From Limonium bicolor (Eukaryota > Streptophyta > Magnoliopsida > Caryophyllales > Plumbaginaceae), in contig CM041779.1 of the NCBI GenBank assembly GCA_023374045.1, positions 1,674,001 through 1,738,000 of the forward strand: a stretch of 64,000 nt of DNA, given 5' to 3'. A program made the translations under genes and the position numbers. Shown in pieces: positions 1-10,748 of this stretch (the first letter of the stretch is position 1; every line of letters starts with the position of its first letter). The notes under the pieces were generated by a model that searched no databases, was not told where the DNA came from, and saw nothing but the letters and a program-made list of their open reading frames with translations.

Positions 1-315
1 TACATTAAATTTTGATATTACTAAAATTGTACAAGATATACATACCGATTTCTTAAACTGTTCGGTAAGCTACAAGACTAATAATTTTACTGTATACAAA
101 CTGTACCACTACAAATGTGACCAAAGATGGCTACATATACTTGTAGCTAAGAGAGCTCGTAATTTGTAAACCAATAACCATAATACGTTTAGTGGATCAA
201 GCAATGAAACTTGAGGCATAATTTTCTAACAGTTTGGGAGTCTCCTTCTCTTAGGCTCAAACAACTCCTTATGCTATACTAGTTCTGAATTTTGTGGAAT
301 TTTGCAAAGAGACTA
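1..315. other. Unassigned flank left of element A
   Basis: AT-rich sequence with no reading frame of note and no recognisable repeat. Its last five bases, GACTA, are the left target-site duplication of element A, so this was the host sequence before that insertion. Confidence 0.5.
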
Positions 316-561
316 TGTTATGCCTCCTGGTATAAATAATAGCAACAGATTTGGACTAGTGTATACTCGGAAGGGCTAATCAGTAATTGTGCTTAGTGCC
401 TTCTATTCTGTTTGCTTACTATTCTGTTAGTCTGTTAGTTAGCTTGCTGTAACTAACTAATAGTACTTAAGGACTTGTAATACACGGTGTGGGGAGGATT
501 GAAGAATGAAATAAACTTACCTTCTTGGAGGTTTGGGAGTTTGATACACTCGAACGTATCA
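316..561 (+). repeat. 5' LTR of element A
   Basis: 246 bp, begins TG and ends CA. Identical to 15914-16159 apart from five substitutions. The end of the pol reading frame is also encoded in the homologous part of the 3' LTR. Confidence 0.95.
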
Positions 562-564
562 TTT

Positions 565-576
565 TGGTATCAGAGC
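565..576 (+). other. Primer binding site of element A (tRNA-iMet)
   Basis: TGGTATCAGAGC, complementary to the 3' end of initiator methionine tRNA, lies three bases after the 5' LTR. This is the usual minus-strand primer of plant Ty3/gypsy elements. Confidence 0.9.
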
Positions 577-613
577 TACCTTTATTTTCTTTCCCGCGTG
601 AAGTGTTACGTAC

Positions 614-2145
614 ATGGTGGTAACCAGAGGTGGGAAGGAGAATCCAATGGAGACGTTGGAGAAGGAACAATCGTTGATCAAGGGGAGACTCGAGGACATT
701 AGCGGCAAGTTTGATAGTCTTTCCCGATCACAGAGAGACATGGACGTGAAGATTGAGGGACTTTCGGCTGCGATCATTCAGATGCAGAAAGATTTCCAGT
801 CTTTTATGCGTCGTTCGTCTCATAGTAGGGATGATAGTCCGCCGCCGCAAAGCTCTCGCAGGAATCAGGGAAACTCGGTGTGGAAGAGTAATCCACGGGA
901 GTACAAAACGAGGAAATTGGAGTTAGCGGTGTTTACCGGTGAAGATCCGCGGGAGTGGTTGAGCAAAGCCGAAAGATATTTCACTTTGTGTGGCATCGGT
1001 GATGATGAAAAAGTGCAGACGGCTGGCATATGTATGGAGGGTGCTGCTCTCCATTGGTTTGAATGGTATGGAAACTATGTCGGACTACCGTCTTGGAAGG
1101 AATTTCGGGAGGTTCTTGTTGGTCGATTCAGTCCAATGGTTCATGGAGATCGACTGGATGTCTTGTGTGAATTGCGTCAAGATTCAAGAGTCGAGGAGTA
1201 TCGTAGGGAGTTTGAGTTTTAATCTGCGCATCTCTCCTATGTTCCAGATTCGGTTCTTAAAGGTATTTTTATGAGTGGACTTAAAGAAGAGATCAAGAAA
1301 GATCTGATGTTATTTGAGATCAGTGATTTGGAGAGAGCTTAATGCGCGCAGCGAAGAAAATTGAGGAGAGAAACAATTTTGGAAGTCTCGGTGTCGGCAG
1401 TGTTAAAAAAGCTGGTGTTGACTCACTGCTGGGCACGCGCGCAACAGATGTCAGGAATAAGAAGTCTCTTTGGTCGTCCACTCCCTCTCCACGTAGCGAT
1501 TCAATTAGGGGAATCCTTAACCCTAATTCGTCGCATTCGTCAACAGCCTCCAATTCGAGTTCTGCCGCCTTGACTCGCTTCAAGCGTATTTCTGAAGAGG
1601 AGATGCTCCGACGGCGGTCGCAAGGCCTATGCTACCGATGCGGCGAAAAATGGAACGCTGGTCACCGCTGTAAGATGGTGGGTTTACAGTTACTGCTGAC
1701 CGAAGGTGAAGACGGTATGGAGAATGCTTATGAGATTAGCCCACTTCTTGAAGATACTGTCGAGACCGATACTGGTGTTCAGGCAGAATTGTCTCAGCTT
1801 TCCTCTGTGGGATTTCCATCTCAGAAAACAATTAAGATTATTGGCGAATTATCAGGCAAGTCTATTCTTATTTTAGTCGACAGTGGAGCTTCGCATAATT
1901 TCATCAGCGAACAGTTAGTTAAAAAATTGAAGTTGGAGGTAGATGAATCTGTGAAATTTGGTGTTACTATTGGCAATGGTGATACTATCCCTAAACATGG
2001 AATTTGTCGGGCATTGAATCTTTCTCTGCAAGGGGTTTGTTTCACGGTTGATTGCTTGCCCTTTGAATTAGCTGGAGTAGACATGATTTTGGGGTATAGT
2101 TGGTTGGCATCACTCGAGATACTCGTACCAACTGGAGCAAATTAA
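614..2145 (+). pseudogene. gag and protease of element A (broken)
   Basis: An ATG at 614 opens a gag frame with an early coiled-coil-like stretch (residues 15-65). It continues into a Retrotrans_gag core with FTGEDPREWL and ALHWFEW. A TAA at 1220-1222 interrupts the core. Related sequence continues to about 1338, where the frame shifts into a segment starting at 1342. That segment contains a zinc knuckle of the CxxCGxxWxxGHxC type (CYRCGEKWNAGHRC, near 1630-1671) and then an aspartic protease with the catalytic signature VDSGAS (near 1876). Another frameshift near 2115 breaks the link to RT. In chromoviruses gag and pol are normally one continuous frame, so these breaks make the protein non-functional. 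Confidence 0.85.
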
Positions 2146-3821
2146 TTATTCAGTTCAAGTGGGGAGATAAGGAGGTTCAGTTATGTGGAGATCCTTCTCT
2201 ATCTATTGCTGAGCGTGGACTTAAGTCCACCTTGAAGGCTTTGAATGATGGTGGTATGGGATGGCTCTGTTATCTGGATAACAATCAACAGTGGGACACC
2301 TTGGGTGGTGATAACTGTGAGGTGCATAAGGAGCAACTTCAATCAGTGTTGGACTGTTTCCCAGAAGTTTTTCTACCTCTCGAATCCTTACCTCCAAAAA
2401 GATTTCACGACCACCATATTCCCCTTAAGCCCAATTCTGTACCCCCTAATATCAGACCATACCGTTATCCCTATTACCAAAAAAACCAGATAGAGAAAAT
2501 CTGTCAAGAACTGCAATCTGCCGGTTTTATACAGCCCAGCAATAGCCCTTTTTCTAGCCCTGTTCTGCTAGTTAAAAAGAAGACGGGTGATTGGAGGTTT
2601 TGTGTTGATTATCGTGCCTTGAACGATATCACAATTCCGGACAAATTTCCTCTACCAATGATTGATGAGCTGCTAGATGAACTCTTTGGAGCTTGTGTAT
2701 TTTCTAAGCTGGATCTTAAATCTGGCTACCATCAAATTCGAGTCAGAGAGGAGGACATTCTCAAAACGGCATTTCGAACTCATGAAGGGCATTACGAGTT
2801 TTTAGTCATGCCGTTTGGACTCAAGAATGCATCAGCATCGTTTCAGTCCTTGATGAATCACATTTTTAGACCTCTCCTGCGCTGTTCTGTTTTGGTATTC
2901 TTTAACGATATATTGGTGTACAGCAGGAATGTGCAAGAGCACCTTGATCACTTAAGAGAGGTCTTGGCTATCCTTACTGAGAATCAGTTGCGAGTAAATC
3001 TGAAAAAGTGTAGCTTTTTGAAGACAAAGGTAGATTATCTTGGCCACATTATCTCTGGTAGTGGAGTAGAAGTTGATCCAGAGAAGGTCAAGAGTATGCT
3101 GTCTTGGCCTGTACCGTAGAATGTTAAAGACCTGAGAGCTTTTCTTGGTCTTACCGGCTATTACAGGCGCTTTGTCAAGAACTACGGTATTATTGCAGCA
3201 CCACTCACTGCCTTACTTAAGAAAGATTCTTTTTCCTGGTCTGAATCTGCACAAACTGCCTTCGAACAGCTTAAGTTGGCTTTATCTTCTGTACCATTTC
3301 TCACCCCTCCTAACTTCGATGCACAGTTTGTAGTTGAAACTGATGCTTCTGGCAAAGGGATTGGCGCGGTTCTGATGCAGCAAGAGCGTCCGATAGCATA
3401 TTTGAGCCAACCATTCTCTTTGAGGGCTCAGTCCAAGTCTGTATACGAAAAAGAACTTATGGCAGTAGTGTTCGCTGTCCAGAAATGGAGACACTATCTT
3501 TTGGGGAGACGTTTCTTGATTCGTACTGATCAGAAAAGTCTTAAGTATTTGTGGGAACAGAGACTGTTATCCGAAGATCAGTATAAGTGGGTTACCAAGT
3601 TACTTGGGTTCAATTTCGAGATTGCTTATAGATTGGGAAAAGAGAACGTAGCAGCTGATGCTCTTTCCCGTGTTAACTGCAATACTTCTCTGTCTCCTAT
3701 GTCCACTGTTTTATTCGACGGGTGGAAGGAAGTTGATGGTGAGCTAGAAAAAGATTTCGTTCTGCGCAAAATAGTTCAAGAGTTACTTGTTTCACTGAAA
3801 GTCATCTGGGGTACAGTTTGA
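2100..3821 (+). pseudogene. Reverse transcriptase and RNase H of element A (broken)
   Basis: The RT part (2100-3119) shows the Ty3/gypsy order: LVKKKTGDWRFCVDYRALN, then LDLKSGYHQIR, then MPFGLKNA, then the active-site strand. The active site reads FFNDILVYS where the family has two adjacent Asp, so the first catalytic Asp has become Asn (near 2902-2910). A TAG at 3117-3119 stops the frame before the connection domain. The same frame resumes through GLTGYYRRF into RNase H, with TDASGKGIGAVL (near 3340), KELMAVVFAV, RTDQKSLKYL and ADALSR. It ends in a frameshift near 3800. All of this predicts an inactive polymerase. Confidence 0.9.
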
Positions 3822-3869
3822 GACATGGTCATCTGTTCTACAAGGATAAACTTGTTTTGTCTATCTCTT

Positions 3870-4458
3870 CCTTGTTGATTCCTTAGATTTTGAAGGAATT
3901 CCATGAATCTCCTGTTGGTGGTCACTCTGGGTATCTTAACACATTTAAGAGAATTGCAGCGGTGGTGTATTGGCAAGGCATGTGCACTCGCATCAAACAG
4001 TTTGTAGCTGATTACGACGTTTGTCAGAGGGTGAAGTACAACGCCCCGTCCCCTGCAAGTTTATTACAAACTTTACCTATCCCGGATAGGATTTAGGAAG
4101 ATATTTCCATGGATTTCATTACAGCTTTACCCAAAATCAGAACGGTGGACACTGTCTTGGTGGTGGTTGATAGGCTGTCCAAGTTTGTTCACTTCCTGCC
4201 ATTAAGTCATCCTTACTCAGCCAAAGATGTTGCAGCAGTTTTTGTTAAAGAAGTAGTCCGTTTGCATGGATTTCCAAGATCTATCGTTACTGATAGAGAT
4301 CCAATTTTTCTCAACAATTTCTGGAAAGAGCTATTTCGTTTAGCTGGGACTAAACTATGTTTAAGCTCAGCTTACCATCCCCAATCTGATGGACAAACTG
4401 AGGTGGTCAATAGGTGCTTGGAAGACTATTTGAGATGCATTTCTTATCATAAACCTAA
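3870..4458 (+). pseudogene. Integrase of element A, N-terminal zinc and catalytic part (split by insertion)
   Basis: The integrase zinc-binding region starts near 3895 with HESPVGGHSG. The expected Cys-x-x-Cys reads DYDVCQ, so the first Cys is lost. A TAG at 4094-4096 replaces what is usually Trp just before EDISMDF. The catalytic core follows, with [15 protein letters not shown] and [13 protein letters not shown], carrying the D,D...E residues. The frame is cut at 4458 by element B and resumes at 15206. Confidence 0.9.
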
Positions 4459-4561
4459 TGTAACACCCCTACCGGTCAACACACAATTAACTTCTAACCC
4501 GTCTCCATTACCAACACACAAGCAGCGGAAATTCCAACACAACCGGGGGTGAAACAATGCC

Positions 4562-4583
4562 GTTAGTCACCCACGTGACTAAC
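4562..4583 (-). other. Stem-loop near the 3' end of LTR B
   Basis: GTTAGTCAC, a CCAC loop, then GTGACTAAC: a perfect 9 bp stem about 100 bp from the LTR end. The same position in the Tekay-like LTRs has a variant stem with a swapped base pair. Confidence 0.6.
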
Positions 4584-6584
4584 AAGGCCTATCCAACTCA
4601 ATTACAATAATCGAAATACAATATCAGTCTGATGGGTTCTATACCGAGTACACTATACAAACGATAGTTCCATTACTTAAACAGTTCCCAAACCAAATAC
4701 AAACTTCCGTTCCACAATATACAATACAATCTCAATCTCATTCTGTTCTATACCGAGTATCTACAATTCCCGAATTATTAATAACAAACCAAACTTACAA
4801 TCCCACAATGCACAAATACACTTCCTTAAACAACTACCCAAGCTTAGTGTCCACCCCGTCCTACTCTCGAACGGTGATCGGCTCCAATGTTCCTGTAAAA
4901 TAAAAACAGCGCCCCATGGGGCTCAACAAAAATTGCTGCATATGACTTCCGCATACCCCGCGTACTAGCGAGGGTACGCCGACTATTTGGTCGAGAGCAT
5001 GCGATTCATTTTATCTCAATCAACATGCATACAACATACATTATATATGTACATTCACACAATCAAGGTTCGACATTGAACACAACACTAACACACACAT
5101 CAAGGGGTTAGTTCAATATATTCTTTACTTAGGCTTGAAGGTTTCTACCTCACTATGCCTTACTCAATTGCTCATTGTCTTACCCACTCTCTTGGGTACT
5201 CTTACTCACAATCTCAACAAGTTCTACAATACTCAACTCAATTCTCCACTCAAACTCAAACTCTCAAGTTCCTCAAGTCACAACTCAATTCTCAATACTC
5301 ACGCACTCAAATCAATACTCCAATACTCAAGTTCCCAAATCAATACTCCATACTCAAAGGCCTCTTTTAAGTCTTAGCCACGACCTCCGGGCAGGGTCAT
5401 ACACAAGACCCACCACCGGGCTTACAAATACAAAAGGAGCTATGCATTTAGCTCCTCAAGTTCACAAATGTCTAGTTCTCTACCAGACTACTCAAATTCC
5501 CCAAACTCCACTCTCTGAGTCATTTCACAATCTCATGGATTAGCCTAGAGGTATCTCTCTCAATAACATCTATTGGCTTAGGGAATTCGTCAATGTCTAG
5601 TACTCTAAGATTTAGGGGTTTTACCCATCTTATCCAATACTCTCATGTTCATGACATTGTTCATTTTAGTCGGTTCCTCTCATTGGGGTTCGACTATATC
5701 TCTAAGGGGTTTGGTGATCCCTTACCATGCTTTACCTTACTCAAGGTTCATATTTTGAACAATTATCAATCCTCTAGTTTGAGGTTACTCATATACTTCC
5801 ACTATGATTTATTGTGTGGATTAAATCAATTTGGTTCTCTAACCGTTACCAGGAGTTTACTACTCCCGTATACTTTCTCACATTCTAGTGAGTTCTTAGG
5901 TTTATGTTATCGTTTCTTGGTTCGATAGTTTTAGTGTGTTACCACGGTTTCATTAATTTACAACATGACTCTTTCTACGAGTCATGAATCAAACAAGACT
6001 CAACTATGAGTCGCACTACCATACATAATCAACATTCAAGCAATTCATTCATAATTCACTCATTTCATGAATTATACAAACTTCAGTTCAAATTATAATC
6101 CAACAAACAACATTACAATACAAGCACTAATAAGTGCACACAATCCAATTCGTGCTTTTATCTTGTTAGGTGATCACACAATCAAACAAGCACACAAATC
6201 GGGTAACCAAGTTAGGATACAGAGCATGAGGAAATCATACCTTTCACCGGGGTTAACTTTACTGGGTGTTCTCACGCTCCTTGGCTCACACTTGTTCCTC
6301 GAGTCTTACTCTTTAACCACTGATAATATTACAAACATCTCCATTAATTTACGGTACTACGGTATGTAAGACTAGTACTCCCGTAATTAACCCCGTTATC
6401 CCATTATTCCTTAGTTTTGTTTATGTGCTCTTAAACTCACAACTTTCTCAATCACTTCTCCAACTTGTTTACACTACTTAGGACCTTTAAAAGTCACCAA
6501 ACAACTCCTAAACATCACCTAAAACCATTACCATCCAATCCCCCATCATTAGAAGCCTTAAAACAATTTTTTTTCTCTCTGGTC

Positions 6585-6700
6585 TGGACCGCCCCTCTGG
6601 GGAGGTCCCCAGGGGCGGTCCACAACAGAAGCTACACCCATCCTGCAGAATTTGACTGGACCTCCCCACAGGGGCGGTCCCTAGGGGCGGTCCACAACAG
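6585..6700. repeat. GC-rich palindromic cluster in LTR B
   Basis: TGGACCGCCCCT and AGGGGCGGTCCA form a perfect inverted pair within 40 bp. Further copies of GGGGCGGTCC follow to about 6695. It is an island of very high GC in an otherwise AT-rich LTR. Confidence 0.7.
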
Positions 6701-7149
6701 ACCCCATTTTCCAAAGTGCTTTTCTTCTCATTTTGAACTTCAAATTCACCCCAATCTTTTCCTAATCATTCCCTAATCTTTCCACAAGTTTTATACATGT
6801 TTAAACACCTCAAAACATGCTATAAACCTCTCCAAATCATTGGTCAAATCCACACTCAACTTCTTGCCCAAATTCAACAAACTTCCACTCACATTTTTGG
6901 CATCTTGCACACTAGTGCATTCCTAACCTATCTCTTGGCATCTTACACTTTGGTCTCTCTCCTTTTGACCATCCCAAATCATTCCTAGACAATTGCACTT
7001 CTAAAACCCAAGTTCATTCCTTGTTTCACAAGTTATAAGCACTAACTCTTTTCTAGTTATTCCAAAGCACTATAGCACCCTTTTGCTACAGATTTTTGTC
7101 TCTCCCTAATCCATTCTCCATTTACCATTCCAAGGTCATAAATCAGCTC

Positions 7150-9905
7150 TGTAACGACCCCAAAACCACCCTGGTTGAGAGACCGTTACACGCCGCACGC
7201 TTATTACCTAAGACACGCAAGGCTATACTATCGAAACCCCAAAACAGAACTGATGCTCATATATTACCAAATAAACGATTACAACATGTCTTTACAATAC
7301 ACAGGCGGAAGCCAAACTGAAATACAAAGCATAATCTAAATACAACTGGGCCCTAAGGCCAAACAAACTAAATACAAAACTCAAATGCCAAACGAAAAGT
7401 AAGAACCGAATCTCCAAGCACGAACTAAAACCTGCAAATCAGACGGGATAGGGTGAGCAAAACTGTTGCTCAGCAGGTGATAAACTTCATCAGCTGAGCA
7501 TGCTCAAAACATAATCTGAACATACATACTTATACATATATAGAAGCGCTTAGCCAGAGCGAAACCAGAGTCAAAGCGGAAGACTTTCAAATAGGCAGAA
7601 GTCTAAAACAGATGAGGCTAAGCGGTGGTCAAAACATACACTTAATAGCAGAAGGTAAACTGAAGCTGAAAGCTTGACGAAATCAGAAGCTTAAGAAACT
7701 CAGAAGCTTAAACACAATCAGAAGCTTAGCAAAATCAGAAGCTTAGCAAAATCCGGAACTTATCAGAAGGCGGTAAGCACACAGCAGACCGTCTCAAATC
7801 AAATACAGATAGAGAGCAGACGAAGCAGAGCGCTTATAAAGCAGAGAAATACCCAGCAGACAGAAAGCACACAGCAGTCCGTCGACGTTTGAAAACAGAC
7901 AGAGACAGACAGAAACAGATCACTTAGTAAACCAGAGGCTTTCAGAAGACAGATAGCAGTCTGTCAGAAATCAGAAACAGTTAGAGCTAACAGAAAACAG
8001 AACTCTTAACAATCAGAAGTGGGACACTAGCACCAAGCATAACACTCAGAAAGGGTCGAAGACCCATGGATCTAACAGATCCCTCGACAACGCAGAAATG
8101 ACCCGAAGGCCAAAGGGTTCGTCAACCCCACAGAACAGATTGGGCATGACCCACACTCAGAATGACGTCTACATGGTATACCACGGAATAGCTCGACCCA
8201 GCCATTCACGGCTCAGAAACAAAGTAACTAGGTCCCAAAACAGAGGCTTAATCCAAACAGATCGAAGCTTAATACAGAGCAGAGCGGAAGTCTTAACCAG
8301 ATCAGAACAGAAAGCGAAAGCTTAGCAAAATCAGAGAAGGAGCTTACCAATGGAAAGCCTTAGCAAGACAGAAGTCGTAACCCGACTAGTAAATACGAAA
8401 GCAAACTGAAGTCAGAGGTTGAATCATATTTTCAGAGCAAAACAGAGTTCAAAAGATTAACGGAGACCTTAAAATCAGAAAACACTTAAACACATGCTAA
8501 AACACCTGAAAACAGATAGTACTCGGAAAGAGGAATCCAACGCCGCAAACGGCACTCAAAACGGAGCTCAAACGAAGAAGTTATGGTGAAAACAGAGGGG
8601 TGTCCGAACTTGTGTCCGGACGTCGAAGTTCGGACACAGGTCGAACTCAAATCCGCAGAAAATTTCAAGGTGTCCGAACATCCAAGTTCGGACGGATGTT
8701 CGGACGTCCTTCGGAAAACAACTCGTGTGAAGTCCGAACATGTGTCCGAGCTTAAAGGTTCGGACACATGTCGAAGAGAAAATCAGAGGGCGCAAAACGG
8801 GGTGTGTCCGAACTTCCAAGTTCGGACGGAAGTTCGGACACAGTGAAACTCTCAAAAATCCAGACGCAACAGAGCGTGTCCGAACTTCCAAGTTCGGACG
8901 GAAGTTCGGACGCGCCGAAAAGCTCAATTTCCAGAACGAAACAGATGCGAACAGAGTCCTCAAAACAATGTCAAAAATGCAGTACGAAACCAAGTCTTTA
9001 AACCATAACCATGGCAGTTTTAGAAGGTCAAAACCAAGACAAATCAGACAGAGATCGATCACCAAACATAGGGCAATCAAACAATCCGAACTCTCAAATC
9101 AGAAGCACTCAAAGTTCACAAAACAGAAGGGAACCATAGAGGTAGATTCACCATTGTCGAAATACTTACATAACAAAATAGCGAATCAAAACACTACCCA
9201 CGGGGTTTTAACGCATTGAAACACAAATCAGAAATCACCCAAATCACCACAAATGAGAGTCAAATAACATATACGGAAACATTGATCGAAACCCCCGTGG
9301 GTGAAACACACAACTGAATCCATCTACCACCTACCTCACATCCGAAGCAAAGCTATCTCTGCGGACTCTACACTTCGGATTCCTCGAATCTCCACTCGAA
9401 TGACCATCCCTCGAATCGAACCATTCCCAAAATATAAAATCGAAATTAGAAAAGAGAAGAGAGAGGGAGACTCATGAAGAAGAAGAGAGAATCAGATCTA
9501 CAACCCAAACCTGACTGACGACTGACAGACGAACAGAATTCCACTGGCGGATCTCCAGCAATCAATTTACAGGAAGGAGATTGGAAGAAGGGAGAAGAGC
9601 AAAGGGAGGTTATGGAGAGCGAGGAAGAACCATCGTGCGAGAGAACGTCAGGAGAGTGGAAGGAGGAATTGATCGTGAATAGAAATTAGAGAAAGGAAGT
9701 TAGGAAATAGTAAATAAGAAACAAAATAATAAGTTCCTAACTCCTTAAGTATAACAAATCAGAAAGACGTCTATAGCCCTCCTTCCTCGAGCTATGACAA
9801 TAATATTTAAGGAATGTCATAAACACTCTAGTATAAGGTACAAATTAATCCGAACTCCCTTTGCGAATCAGAAGGAATATGATAAAAAAAATCTGGGGCA
9901 TAACA
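7150..9905 (-). repeat. 3' LTR of element C (left copy)
   Basis: 2756 bp. Plus-strand ends are TGTAACGACCCC and GGGGCATAACA. It contains repeated CAGAAGCTTA units (about 7670-7760) and the TCCGAACTT palindrome cluster. Small indels separate it from the right copy. The long reading frames across it have no recognisable domain and are a by-product of the repeats. Confidence 0.92.
8600..8935. repeat. Palindromic TCCGAACTT/AAGTTCGGA cluster (left LTR of C)
   Basis: Five stations about 70 bp apart, each pairing GTCCGAACTT or GTCCGAACAT with its reverse complement. The clearest are at 8600-8637, 8801-8842 and 8876-8911. Arms of up to 12 bp are perfect. Confidence 0.85.
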
Positions 9906-9918
9906 ACATACCCCCCTT
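9906..9918 (-). other. Polypurine tract of element C
   Basis: On the minus strand AAGGGGGGTATG directly precedes the left LTR, which is where plus-strand synthesis should start. It closely resembles the tract of the Tekay-like element (AAGGGGGGTAGAC). Confidence 0.8.
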
Positions 9919-10730
9919 AAAAAGAATTTCATCCTCGAAATTCGATGAAACCCAGAATACTAGCAGATGCACTCCAGTGCAGGAACACTACAAACACGAA
10001 CAAGGAGTTAACACTCAGAACAGAATGCACTGTTGATTGACTGACAGAAGGACAGACATAAGAGTAATAACTCCTATCTTTGTGGCACAGAAGGGAATGG
10101 TCACAAAGCTACCACTCAGAATACACACGCTGACTCACTGACAGAGGAAGCAAAGCAGATGATCACCAAAGCTTAGCGCAAGGCACAGAAAGAACACTCA
10201 CTCATTTCAGAAGCTCCAACCTCGAAGAGCTAACACTCCAGTTTACTGGTCGACTTACTGACAGAAGAGCGGAACAAAAGATCGATAACTCTCAGCCCAA
10301 AAGCACAGGAACTCTCTTAGAATTCGTCCTTACCCAAGGACCAAGCACACTCAAAAGCTCACACCAGAACAACAATATAGAACACAAAGCCAAGCACATA
10401 ACCCAAGCCCACAACTGAAGCACACATCACTGTCAAACAAGAAACTCACATTCGGTCATCTTTCCCAAAGGACCCGACTCCCTCAGACCCAGACTCAGAC
10501 TCAAACACAACAAATACACAAACAGACACTCGCCAACCTCCCTTCCGCTGCTGCTACTCTGATAGTGGACAACCACAGAGCAGACATACTCTACAAACTC
10601 CAGACATCAATCAAATCAAGTAGTAGACAGCAGACAATTCACGCAGCAGAAAACACATAGCACGTCACAAGCAATGACACGGAAGCGTAGACATGCAGAC
10701 ACCCAACAAATCCCAACGAAAGCTAAACCT

Positions 10731-10743
10731 GGCTCTGATACCA
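10731..10743 (-). other. Primer binding site of element C (tRNA-iMet)
   Basis: GGCTCTGATACCA on the plus strand is the complement of TGGTATCAGAGCC. It lies five bases from the right LTR, so the transcript runs on the minus strand. Confidence 0.88.
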
Positions 10744-10748
10744 CTAAA

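Larger units (their letters stand above)
9906..10748 (-). other. Non-coding interior of element C
   Basis: 843 bp between the LTRs. No frame resembles gag or pol on either strand. Three loose repeats of a segment containing GACTxACTGACAGA occur near 10030, 10133 and 10252. Its only recognised signals are the PPT and the PBS. Confidence 0.8.

Noticed and set aside
5135..5928. Open plus-strand frames rich in Ser, Gln and Thr in LTR B
   Set aside because: Low-complexity CTCAA-type repeats. No domain, and multiple frames open together.
7670..7760. CAGAAGCTTA repeats as a CRISPR-like array
   Set aside because: Spacers are short and irregular, and the sequence is plant LTR DNA.
7096..8325. Small plus-strand frames at the start of and within the element C LTRs (also 10674-12068)
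   Set aside because: Non-coding LTR sequence. Their similarity to each other reflects LTR duplication, not protein conservation.
8568..9219. Long overlapping frames on both strands with repeated Ser-Glu-Leu-Pro-Ser-Ser-Asp type units
   Set aside because: They translate the palindromic DNA repeats of the element C LTR, exist in several frames at once and have no domain. The same holds for 12094-12774.
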